A DNA stretch of 64,000 bases from assembly GCA_965649825.1 (NCBI GenBank), contig OZ287698.1, positions 930,001-994,000 of the forward strand, in the 5' to 3' direction. The stretch's first letter is position 1, and the number at the start of each line of letters is the position of its first letter. This DNA is from Penicillus capitatus (Eukaryota > Chlorophyta). Position numbers and translations under genes: made by a program. Below are positions 44,200 to 54,733 of the stretch, piece by piece. Under the pieces are notes generated by a model. It was given only the letters and a program-made list of their open reading frames with translations, searched no databases and had not been told where the DNA came from.

Positions 44200-45390
44200 G
44201 GTCTTCAACCGGTTCGCACCAGACGGAAAGCGAAGAAATCTCTCAGACGAGCCCCGGCGAACCCGACCGAGTTCTGTTTCCGCGGCAAAGACTCGTAACA
44301 CGCAACGAGGAAAGACAAATCGAGAACGCGACGGCGCTGCAGCTCTTGAAGCTTCGACGGTTCACACAACGCGATCCTTCCGAGAAGTCCGATCAGCGCG
44401 ACCCTATTGAGCAACAGCCGGTAGTTGAAATGCGAGCTGTACAGTCCATCCAACGGGACGCCGGAGGACGTCCTTCACTTGGAATGAAGACAGCCAGCCA
44501 TCCAGTGGCATATTGGCAGAAGACCACGATACAGTGTGGCCTCTGTCCGTCCCCATCGGATAGGAGATCAGCGAATCCATCGGAACGGAATGCGAGGTTG
44601 AGTTATCGTTCGTCGAGCATCTCTCAGAGCGCTCTCCGGGATGTTCGATGTTATTGCCCGGACTGCCGGCAAGGTAGGTTACCTCTGGGTCTGTCCTTTT
44701 TCGTAAAGTGCCTTCCTTGTACGCATGAGATGGTTCGCAATATCCAAACACCTTCTCGGAAAACAGATAGAAACCTGATGCTGCACCTTCTCACTTCTTC
44801 GCATTCGTCGCTTCTGACGTATTCGCGACAAGCCACAAGGTTTTCCGCCGGCCCCTTTGGTTGACGCGCATTCGAACTCGGGAACTTAACGTAAGCTACA
44901 GAATCTCATCGCAAAGACAGTCCACGATTCTGAGGAAACGTGACGTGACGATAGTATAAGGGGTTGTATCTTTTTGTCTGTTGAGTCTTCTCACATTCTT
45001 GGCTGCGCGACATAGCTGTCGCCGCTGAGTCACGGACAAGTCATGATGACTAGGAGTGAGTTCCTGCGAAGTTCTTTGGCAGCTTCTAGCGTTTCAGATT
45101 GAACTTCCTACTCTCATTGCGAACTCACTCTTGAAGTTCATCTGTTTTTCCTGTCGTCACATCCGGGACTGAGTATTTAAGCAAGGCTCTGACGCATAAA
45201 AATCATCTCTCGTGTTACATCTGAGTTTCCATTGTCATCTGTGAATCACATACAATCGGTTTCTGTCTTACAAAACATTCACCGTCTATCATCAGTTGTA
45301 ACAAGTCGCTCTTTGCTGCAAAAGCTGTTGGTGTGGCCTTCGAGCTTTCGCCCGTCCTCATCTGACTCCAAGACTTCCGCTGCGCTTGTG
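44200..45390. other. Non-coding flank with promoter-like motif
   Basis: Beyond the inverted repeat. A long plus-strand frame (to 44864) is antisense-type sequence without domains, and I do not call it. From 44900 to 45300 the sequence is non-coding and includes GAGTATTTAAGC (about 45174), a TATA-like box, and GAGTTTCCATTG (about 45222). Confidence 0.4.
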
Positions 45391-45558
45391 AGATGAGTCA
45401 ACCCGGAGACGATTCAGGCGCTCACTCCCCACGACAACGCCTCCGCCGTCGCGCCAACGATGGGGAGATACGGGTCCACGCCGAGGATATCCTCGGAAAT
45501 GTGGAGCGTGAGGCGGCTGAAGGGAGTTCTTCACAATCTCATCGCAAAGACAGTCCAT
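44897..45558. repeat. 23-bp direct repeat flanking about 0.64 kb
   Basis: AATCTCATCGCAAAGACAGT plus CCA occurs at about 44897-44919 and again at about 45536-45558 in the same orientation. The second copy overlaps the end of the small ORF at 45393-45560. It may mark a small tandem duplication or an inserted segment. Confidence 0.6.
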
Positions 45559-45560
45559 AA
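45393..45560 (+). CDS. Small ORF (55 residues), unknown
   Basis: MSQPGDDSGAHSPRQRLRRR continues ANDGEIRVHAEDILGNVERE and ends SHRKDSP. Charged, hydrophilic, with a helical-looking segment. It lies about 210 bp downstream of a TATA-like box. It could be a micro-protein, the first exon of a longer gene, or the start of a degraded mobile-element ORF. Nothing similar is recognised. Confidence 0.25.
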   Translation: MSQPGDDSGAHSPRQRLRRRANDGEIRVHAEDILGNVEREAAEGSSSQSHRKDSP

Positions 45561-45859
45561 AACCGCACAGTCGCTTTTAATCCAAATGGCACAGACCGCT
45601 CTCCTCTCCGCGTTCGTCGCAACGTGTCTCCCGACTTCCTATGTGTCAAAACGTGATCACGACTTCAAAACAATCTCGATGACAGATGCATTCGAGAGTC
45701 TAGAAACCGCTAACGACGCCAGGAGCAAACGCGTCGACGCGACTCCGAAGAACACCATCCAAGCGGCGAAGAGCTTCGATTGGCAAAATCGTAGATCAAA
45801 GGGCCCTTGACGACTGACGTCGCGCCGACGGAGGCGAGATTTGACGTCGAGCAGCATCG

Positions 45860-46565
45860 GCCGATGAACGCCATCGGCGACAATCGATCTCATCGAGCCA
45901 CGTCCCAATCGCCTGCGCCATTATCCACGAACGACGGCGAAGTTTAATCGACATCGACAGAGGCCGATCGATCGGGCTCACGCAGAAGAAGCTGTCAGGA
46001 AGCTCTCAGCGAAACGAGGTCTGAAGAGATAAGCATTCCACGCGGTTTCGTCTCTCAATCTCGCCGACTGATCTTGCATTCCCGTTCGAATCTGAACACC
46101 TTCAATGCAGCCTGGTCTGATCAATTAAGATCGTGTCGAATGTCGATCGATTGACGACCATCGATTTGCATTGTCACAAGGAGCCGACTCTCCAAGAAAG
46201 ATCCGTGCCCTGCGCGTTATAAAGATTAATTCACGCGTAGTCGGATCGAATTCGACAGCAGCAAACAAGGATTCGGTGTAGTTTGATTTCGACGCATCGA
46301 TGAACCTGTTTAGCGGATCACGCATCGACACTGCGGCGACGAGCAACGGGAAAAGCTCACTCGAATCATCGACGGTATCTGACACTGTTCGGGCAGCGAT
46401 CGCCACGACAGGTGTTAATCGAGACAAGATCACCGACAGCTAGTCCTCTGACAGGCCGCGGACGACGATGATCGATGGCTGTTGCCGCACAATCGGACAC
46501 AATCGAGGCTCAAAAAGCAGGAACATTGCGATACCTATGGCTCCCCAAACAAACCGATCCCGATC
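45860..46565. repeat. 0.7-kb dispersed repeat (copy 1)
   Basis: Direct repeat of 62274-62990, sharing long stretches such as CAATCGATCTCATCGAGCCA and AGGCCGATCGA. Identity looks like roughly 75-85% by eye, with indels. Both copies keep a minus-strand frame with RFIDASKSN and ESLF...EFDPT (here 46125-46433). This suggests a mobile element or gene-family relic with a former protein. The copies end at the same place, just where the second continues into a GC-rich minisatellite. Confidence 0.75.
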
Positions 46566-47962
46566 CGATTTTGTTTGCGTCTCAATTAACGCTGATCGAT
46601 CTCTTCTTCGAAGTTGCCTACGTCTTCGGAAAGATCGCCAAGAAACATGCACAGCTGTGCTGTCGGAAATGGGATCCTCGGTATGTCCTTTTCTCGACGC
46701 CTTTCAATTGTCGAGGTACTGCACACAACACTGAAGCCCTTTCCCATCGAACGCACCAACAATTGTGGCGTTAGAGACGCAAGACAGTTGTTATATTCGT
46801 CAAACGTTGCGTGCCTGATCGTTTCATAAGCAACATCGACGGTCTCTTTTGTTAGATGCCACTGTTGCTTCATCTCGCATGAGCAAACGTTCCAGCAACC
46901 GAACGCTATAGGATGCACACAAGTTTTAGAACAAGATCGATACCTTTGCAGCGACGCATCAACACGAAACGTCACGCTCACTGACAACGAAGTCCGCGAC
47001 TAAAAAGACTTGGCCAAACGCTCCCAGACGTAGAGCTCTCACATGCATGCGAGCCGGCGCTGCGCGTCCTTTCTAGAGCTCCCACCCGTCCGAAAATTCG
47101 AAAGACGCCTGACAACGGGGGTGCGAAGGAACGGATTTCGAGTCGCGCCGACTCTTTTGGCAGCTGCTGATTAACAATGGTTGTTCTTAAATCCTGGATC
47201 TGTCCGCTGTACACAGCAGACGTACCGATTCATCTCACAAACGCTCAGCGTCAACGGAAAGACACTCGGCTTCGGTTGTAACGATCGGAGCGGGAAAACG
47301 GTCAGGTCGTGCTGTGATGCCGATGCCGTCGTATCAGGTCAGCACAAACAGAGAATGTCCCTTCGAGCACTTGAACGGCAGTTAGACTGTGTGCAGCGCT
47401 CTGACAGCGGAAGGCCCAGACGCATGTGGCTGCGAACGAACGAACGAACGACGTAGGTTTCCTCTGCCTCGATGACGATGATGGGACTGCAAGGGTTCGA
47501 GAAGATGGGTGATGGAACTGCGAATGTTCCACGGGCGCGGGATTCTACGACCTTGCTGACGATGGTGGCTGCGAACGCTCGAGAGGACGACGATGGAACT
47601 GCGAATGTTCCACAGGCGTAGGATTCTACAACATCCTGGTCGGAATGAATCATCGCAGATCATTATCTCGGTATAAATGCTGACAGCTCAGATCTCTGAG
47701 GACATTCTGCTGCGATCCGTTTGCAACGATTTCCTCGACGAGTGCTGACCTTTTTCAAACGCTTTGCGTCAGTCTTGTCGGCGCGCTATTTCGCGCAAAG
47801 GCCGTCTGTCACGATCTTTTGAACGCGTAGACGTTCAGAGAACACCCATTACGCAAGGTGACGGCGTGCTGCGTTCGTTCGTTCCACAGCACAGCGCCGT
47901 TTCTTCGTCGTCGAACTCAAGAACTCGTTTTAAATTGTTTTGCTGCAGTGCTGTGGCCCAGG
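46566..47962. other. No supportable gene; contains a minisatellite-like repeat
   Basis: Several overlapping ORFs without motifs. Near 47512-47640 two units about 82 bp apart share GATGGAACTGCGAATGTTCC and GGATTCTAC, forming an imperfect tandem repeat. The rest is unremarkable. Confidence 0.4.
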
Positions 47963-48840
47963 ATGCAAACCGTGTTCGTGGTGACGCTGCTGGTCCTCCT
48001 TACGGTTGAATCCCTTTTGCTCGCGAGTGTCTAGAAAACGTTCTTCTCGCAGGGAGTCCAGTCCAGATTTACGGATTCGCTCTTGAACTTCGTGGAGGAA
48101 ACCAACGCACCAGGTTTTTACAGTACTCGACTTTTTGGTGGGCTCATCGTTTTTTCTAGAGTGTGGTGTGATCTACAAGGGAACCACCTGGGATGGTAAC
48201 ACCGCTTTACTCGAGACGAAACTGATCGCTTGACGCAGGAAACGATATCGAGGAAATCAAAGAAGTCAAAAACGCAGAAGAATGCTGCCTGAAGTGCAAG
48301 GAGTATGGATACAGTAAAACCGAATCCACCAAAGGTCCTTTCCCTAACAATGCTTTGCGCACTAGCGTGTCGGGCTTACGTCTACAACAGCAAATTCAAG
48401 AAATGCTATCCCAAGTATGCGGCATCGGCTCCACGTACCTGTACGGAATGCTATGGTCGCAACGAATTCGAACTTGTGCGTTCATCGCTCTTTATTTCAT
48501 TTGCACTAATGAGTTGTTGGTTAGACACCAAAGGCATCCTGCGAACCTGTCTATGACGAAACCAGATGGGGAAACGACTTTGCATTTATCGACGATATTA
48601 CTCAGCCGAATGTGTGCTGCGAGATCTGTTATTCCCACCCAGGTTAGACTCAGGGTCTTGATTACATGCACTATCACACCTATTTTCTCTGCAGACTGCG
48701 TTGCATGGACCTGGCATCGTAATGAAAACGGATGTTATCTGAAGAACAAACAAGGAGATTATAAACCGTGCAATGCCTGTATCAGCGGTGACAAGACAGT
48801 ACAGCCCTTCATATCGATATCTCCAGCCTTCGCACAGTAA
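47963..48840 (+). CDS. Secreted two-PAN-module protein (intact or nearly so)
   Basis: Signal peptide MQTVFVVTLLVLLTVESLLL. The linker exons between 48010 and 48160 are not fully resolved. Module 1: ECGVIYKGTTWDG, intron (GTAACACC...TGACGCAG), NDIEEIKEVKNAEECCLKCK, intron, CRAYVYNSKFKKCYPKYAAS and TCTECYGRNEFEL. Inter-module intron (GTGCGTTC...GTTGGTTAG). Module 2: ASCEPVYDETRWGNDFAFID, NVCCEICYSHP, intron, DCVAWTWHRNENGCYLKNKQ and CNACISGDKT, then a hydrophobic C-terminal tail ending ISPAFAQ. All introns fall at the same codons as in the other family members. It lies outside the inverted repeat. Confidence 0.75.
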
Positions 48841-49019
48841 TGTTCTTCGTTTCTATTCTCGAGAGCTACATGCATATCTGTTTTCAGATAAGCAAATGTT
48901 GGTCAGAGATGCAGCCTGGCTGTCGCAGACGAGGAAGTCGCCCCTTTTTGAAGAGCAGTTTGCATGAGTCTTTCTCCATGCACACAACATTTCCTCTAGT
49001 GCATTTTTTCTTTTGTCGA

Positions 49020-49201
49020 AGAACGCAAAGGCGCAGGTCGCCTTCTGAATTCCAGTCTTTATTGTGTAGCTGCATCTTTTCGATGCACGAACCTCTCTCG
49101 AAGTTTGCAGTCTGTTGATGTGTCCGTTGCATGTTGTCTCTTGAAGAACGCAAAGGCGCAGGTCGCCTTTTGAAATCCAGTCCTTTTTTGTGTGACTGCA
49201 T
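49020..49201. repeat. About 55-bp direct repeat, two copies
   Basis: GAACGCAAAGGCGCAGGTCG and the following 35 bp occur at about 49020-49074 and 49146-49201, with a few changes. No gene function is visible. Confidence 0.65.
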
Positions 49202-49710
49202 GGTCTCAAAGCGAACGCGCTACGCCGACAGCAGAGAGCCCCCTCCTTGGCGTTATGTACAGACGACGTCCATCTCCTGGCACTTCGCCACCGATCTCTA
49301 AGAGCAGTTTCATCCAAACACCTTCCGTTAATCGACCTGAGTGTGGCCTTGTCAATGCGCCTTCGGCACTTGCTTCGCCGAGCCAGATCGAATCGCCGTT
49401 TCGTTTACTTGACGACGGCAGACGTATGGCAAATCCTCATTGAACGCTTCAGTCATCTCACACTCGTGGCACTACCCGCCAACAACACATGCGACAAGTC
49501 GAACGCGTCGAAGAACTGCGGACACTTCGAGATCTCCCATCGAGCCTTTCGCCTTCATGAAGAGGGCGCAGGCGGTTCGAGTCGAATAGGCCTATCGCTC
49601 TCTTGTCCCCAGATAGAGATGTCATCGCCGTTCGTCGCGATGAAAACGTCTTGTCGCAGCTGACTCATCTGACCACAACTTCTGCGGATCAAAAACAACG
49701 GCGTTCTACA

Positions 49711-50552
49711 ATGTCGCGCGTTCGACAAGACTACGACCAGCTTATCAAACTCCTGCTTATCGGCGACAGCGGTGCGTTTCTGCCGCGTGCTTTGAGTCTC
49801 CTGGAGCACTTGGCCTTCAGGCGTGGGCAAGAGCTGTTTGCTATTGCGATTCTCAGATGGTACTTTCACGGACAGCTTCATCACAACCATAGGGTCAAGC
49901 ATAACTTCCTCGACGATTCTTTCATGACGTACCGTTCATTCAGAATCGATTTTAAGATCAAGAACCTCCACATCGACAACAAGTGGATTCGTATGCAAAT
50001 TTGGGACACGGCTGGGCAAGAACGATTTCGAACTATCACGAGTGGTGTGTCATTGTCACACATGTCACATCACGTGTGTCACTCTTTCTTCATGTAGCCT
50101 ACTATAGAAATGCCATGGGGATTCTGTTGGTATATGATGTCACAGACGAGGGTTCATTCAAGAATGTTCGAAACTGGATGCAGAACATCAAAGAACACGC
50201 CTCAGAGAAAGTGAACAAAGCAAGGATGGCCGTTTTCTGCCGTCCACGTCCCAGATGCATTGTGGCATAGGTTCTCATTGGCAACAAGTGTGACATCAAG
50301 AACGAGCGTGCCGTTTCCTATGGAGATGGACAAGCCTTAGCCCATGAATTTGGGATACCTTTTATCGAAAGCAGTGCCAAAACCGGAGAGAATGTGGCAG
50401 AGATCTTTATGCAGATTTCGAGATCGGTGCTTCAAAGACTGGAAGAAGAGAAGAAACCCGAAAAATCCTCAACGAGTGCAACCAATGCTATTATAGGATC
50501 TGGACAGCTGGAGGATTTTTCTCCTAAACCCCGCGATGGAAGCTGTTGCTGA
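49711..50552 (+). CDS. Rab8/Rab1-like small GTPase
   Basis: Five exons. [20 protein letters not shown] joins, through a 49-nt intron, to [20 protein letters not shown] (P-loop GxxxxGKS). A second intron, about 49 nt, splits the switch I region [29 protein letters not shown] (switch II) is followed by a 53-nt intron, then [20 protein letters not shown] and [21 protein letters not shown] 39-nt GT-AG intron (or an alternative GC-AG choice) precedes [17 protein letters not shown]5 is [14 protein letters not shown], and the C-terminus is RDGSCC-stop, a double-cysteine prenylation site. The TTIGIDFK and WMQNI parts point to Rab8/Rab1/Rab10-type regulators of exocytic traffic. Confidence 0.93.
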
Positions 50553-50846
50553 AGTCCCAATTCCACGCATGCACGCATGCATTCACATCATTGTGGTCCT
50601 CTGTGAACACTCACTCCTTCTGTATTGATTTGAACATGTCCTTGAATGGCATGCGAAGGATCGAGACGTGTTTTTGTGTTTCCGTGCCTGAAAGCGTGAG
50701 GAATTATTTTACTCTTGTGATGGTGCATGTCTGAGAATGGATCACATTCTCTATTGTGATGACGCATTGTACGCTTCTGGAGGTGGTGGTTGCATTTGGA
50801 TGCCACGAGAGTCCAGCAGCTGAACCAAAACCAGATACAGAACCTA

Positions 50847-51307
50847 TCATCCCACACAGTCACATCCATCATCGCCTAGAGACAGGTGGTGACATACGCC
50901 AATGGTAATGGAGATGACGCCTGTTGCAACAGCTACTCTCCGGGAACGTAAACGATCGTCATTCATCTCTACCTTCGCCTTCGCCTCGACATCTGACCCA
51001 CAGATCGACACTGTAAGGACCAAAAAGAAGAGGGCGAAACTGGATGGTGCTCTGTTCAAGGGAGATGTCTTTTCACGCTCGACTATCTCGTCCTGCTGTA
51101 TCATGTCCTGTAGGGATGACGGTTAGATATTGTTTGGTATGAAACGCCGCTTGAGTGACGTGCGGGTTCGATCGCAGTTACCTCCTCATCGGGTACGCAT
51201 CGAAGAAGGGTGTGGCTTCGACGTGGCGGTCTCCACATCGATGGACGAATACACGCAGTCCGATAGGTTATAGCGGACGTTCTTTGCGATGAATACATGA
51301 TCGTCAT
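50847..51307 (-). other. Possible small gene, unresolved
   Basis: Two minus-strand frames look protein-like: DDHVFIAKNVRYNLSDCVYS followed by SIDVETATSKPHPSSM (about 51305-51195), and, after a GTAACTGC...CCTACAG intron-like stretch, MIQQDEIVEREKTSPLNRAP with a hydrophobic FALFFLVLTVSICG. The frames do not join unambiguously. No family recognised. It could be a small membrane protein or chance. Confidence 0.25.
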
Positions 51308-51513
51308 ACAACAACAAAACGAAAAGATGACCGAGTGGAAGGACTCAGCGCAATACGCAGGAATGGATGACCGTAGTTGTGTGTATAGATAGATATCACG
51401 AAAACGACGTACCTCATGCCCATATCATGAATCTGTCGTTATTTAAGCATGAGTCATAAGGTCTATTCGTGGGATTCTTATTTCCCCGGTGTTATTACAT
51501 GTATCTGCGGATC

Positions 51514-54510
51514 TTATCTTCTGTCCCTCTGATTTATCCAGTGGTCTTTGAGAAGTTCGAATCGAGAGACAGCTCCGTCACCTGAAGGGAAAGAACGTGT
51601 GAGGGCCTCCATTTCCGCTTCGCTGTCAGAATCAAAGTTCGTATCCATCTCCGTATCGGATTCCATAATCTCGTGCTTTGTCTCGAATGGAGGCTCTTGG
51701 AGCTGCATGCTCCATCCGGACGCCGATTCGTGTGTCTCTTTCAATCTGGCTGTTAAACTGCGCAGGACATCCGGATTGACCGGATCTGGTGCGAACTCAT
51801 CTGGTTGAAATTTTTCCAAAAGAATGCACATAGAATGAATGGACAGGGCTGCAAAGAGTTCTCCTCGCACTGAGGCATCTGTCAGGAGCTCTTTTGGCAT
51901 CATCAGCAGATCAGCTGTAGCTTTGAGTGAGGGGAAGAACGACTGTCCTGGATCTCCGGTATGATGCGGCTCTTTCATATTGGATTCAATGGCCCACTCC
52001 GACCATCGCGTGACCGCCATCTTCAAATGCATACCAACGCCAAATGTCAAGGGTCCTTTTTTGAAGGGCAGAGCAGTTGGATGGATTTTGGGCCACGTCC
52101 GATGCTGAGATCCGACCAGATCTTCCTGAAAACTATCAACGGCGTCGAAAAATAGCTCTCCCTTTGCTGCACTCGAAAGCAGCTCCCGAAACAGCAGAGC
52201 GTCCATCATGCGACAGCAATTGCCAATTATTTTTCTCCTGAGTAGCGGGAGATGTCCAAGTTCAACATCTCCACGACCAGCCGGCAATGCAAATTGGTCA
52301 TGGACAGCACACAAGGCGCTCAGCCATTTCTGTACACTGCCTTCGTGATAAGAAGACGGTTTGGCTTCAAAGGCAGGAGAAGCAATGTGCGGAACAAAGA
52401 TCTTCCACCAGAGATACTGTTGTAGACGATCAAAGATGCTTTTCTCCATTTTGACAATCAACTGGTGCATCCTCCTTGCGGACCAGTCGGATGGATCTGG
52501 ACTAGAAGGCCGTGATCGACCACGGTCTTCGCCGTGGGAAAGGAATAGGCGAAGTTGAAAACAGTTTCCCCACCAAAAAGACATCCCTGGAACATCTGCC
52601 CCACAAGATTCGACCATGACGCGAATTGCTTGGAGGCAATTCTGAAGGACAGCAACACACTCTTCACCACCTCCACTTTCCAATAGACATGTAATCCCCC
52701 TCGCGATTCGACGAGCTGGAGCATGAACGTTACGGGCTGAGTACTTCTGTGGACCTGCAAGCATGTCATCGGCACAAATGAGTGACGATCAGGGATGGTT
52801 GAATGGTGGGTTGCTCACCGGGGCGTGCCAAATAGACAGAGTATTCTAAAAAAGCAGCAGTTCTGAGTTCAGTCATGAGAAACGACGAAGGTCCTTCAAA
52901 TTGAGGTGGGGATTTTCTTGGAGAAATAGATCGTTCGGGTGTCAACAGGTGATCCTGAAAGGGGTGCATTCGTGGCGATGGACTTCTTCTTGGAGATTGT
53001 GAGATGGCATCGGCATCGAATGCAGGAGCCGTACGTTTCCAGCGTCTCTCGGCCGTGGCCTTATACGCCTTTCCAGGGATTCCACTTGTCGGGAGCTTCG
53101 GTACTTGTGGAAAGACATCGACATTTTCCTTCCTGCGTTTGTCATCTTGAACATCGGTCTTGTTTCCACCGAAGAGTTCAACCGAAGAGAGAATGTCATC
53201 CGATGCGCCATCGGTCAAAGGTTCCTCCCCCGGAGATCCACTGGACAGCGATTCTCGATCGTCTTCGACGCTCTGTTGAGGCGTGGCTTCGATGATACCA
53301 GCCGCCGGTTCTGTTTTGGACTCGGGGATTGGAGAGACATCGGGTGTCTTTGGTGCTTGACAAATGAGACCGTCCGTAGGGCTTTCGGGTACCACTCCCA
53401 TCTCTAGCCCAGACAGCCACTCGCCCGTGCGATCTTGACCTTCTGCTGTGTCAGAGAGCGCGGTCGGCGAATCACTGAAGCGGAAATCCGGACTCTTGGT
53501 TTCGGACTCACGACTCGTCTGCCGTTCATGATTCTTCAGTTTGGCTTCGCTCAGCTGAGACAAACGCCGTTCCGCCATTGGATCATCGTACTGCTTCTCT
53601 ACACATCCACAACAATCAGACGGCGCTTACAGGCTCTCCCATCCTGACAACTGACTGACTGACCTGCAGTTGGACTGGGAACAAAGTCCTCGACGACGAA
53701 TCCATTCGAGTCCTGTGTTCGGATGTGCCCTGAGCCATGAGATGTGCGTCGATGGGGTCGAACAGGCATGTCGTGGTCGCTCTCTCTAATAGTCTTCAGT
53801 CGATCAAATCCACGCAGATCGTCAAGCTGTTCCCCCGTCATCCGAACAGGAATGTCTTCGTTCTCAGCACCGCGGATATAGGCACTGAAGTTTGTCACAA
53901 ATGTCCCGCCTGTTCGATCGGAGCTCATGGAACTCGCCATGCTCGCCGGACCTCCCGTGCTTTTCCACATGCATTTGACAGTCATTTGTAGGACAGGTTC
54001 ACCCACGGCAGCCACAATATTCCGGCCGCATGCAACAGGGAAATCTTTTTTGACTTCGTTTTGCAGAGCTGCGAATTCTGAGAGATCAATGACAACACGC
54101 CCCAATGCGCTCGTGTCTCTTCCATTGGGCCCTGCATTCTCTATCACTGCTAGAATAAGGCATTTCTTTTTGAATGGTCCACTCGGCGTAGGGGCAGCGT
54201 TGTCTTCCTAAACCGAGGGAGGGTGTCGATGAAACGCGCTGAGATATCGACGACGGTATGGTCAAACCATATAGAGAGTGGCCGAGATTTGAATGACGTC
54301 ATTGAATTCGATGACCGTTCCCAATTGCCCTTGAACTTGTTTAGGTCGGTGCGCTTCGGTCACGCCGCGCTTCTTCTTCTTTGAGCCTCGCTGCCAGGCT
54401 ACGGCTATCGATTTGCCACTGGCAGGCCAAGGTGACAACACATGAAGAGTAAAGGAAAAACTGAAGCGCACGGCACTGGACCGTTTTCTCAATGCGTCTA
54501 ATAGCCCCAT
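51514..54510 (-). CDS. NT-C2 domain protein with dilute-like C-terminus
   Basis: Starts MGLLDALRKRSSAVRFSFSF. The N-terminal C2 (EEIG1/EHBP1-type) domain shows HVLSPWPASGKSIAVAWQRG, IEFNDVIQISATLYM, an intron, then CLILAVIENAG and LGRVVIDLSEFAA. A long Ser/Pro/Glu-rich linker follows (about 53800-52850, e.g. KAYKATAERRWKRTAPAF). The last exon (52764-51514) resembles the dilute (DIL) domain of class V myosin tails: FWWGNCFQLRLFLS, FDRLQQYLWWKIFVPHI and MMDALLFRELLSS. It ends in acidic and then basic sequence (DHWINQRDRR). NT-C2/DIL proteins in plants and protists are thought to link membranes or Rab proteins to actin motors. It is tandem with a second NT-C2 gene upstream, suggesting local duplication. 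Confidence 0.75.
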
Positions 54511-54733
54511 GCAAAACGAATTCTCAAAACGCTGGCGACAATAGTGAAGGATAAATGATCATAATGAACGACATTACAACACAAATGGTCACCTCAGGAT
54601 GATACTTTATCCATAGCTTTCAATTTTCGTGCCTAGGCACATACATGATCGTGTGTCAAATTTTGAGTTCATAGTGCAACAACAACTATAACAACAAGAA
54701 CGAATGATAGTAGATGTCTGTCTTTATTATGCG

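Noticed and set aside
44007-44864. 285-residue plus-strand ORF
   Set aside because: It overlaps the start of the intact PAN gene on the opposite strand and has no motif or conserved counterpart.
46475-46774. LtrA-like motif (TLIDLFFEVAYVFG)
   Set aside because: Only about 15 residues resemble the low-temperature-requirement A family; no further helices or exons were found.
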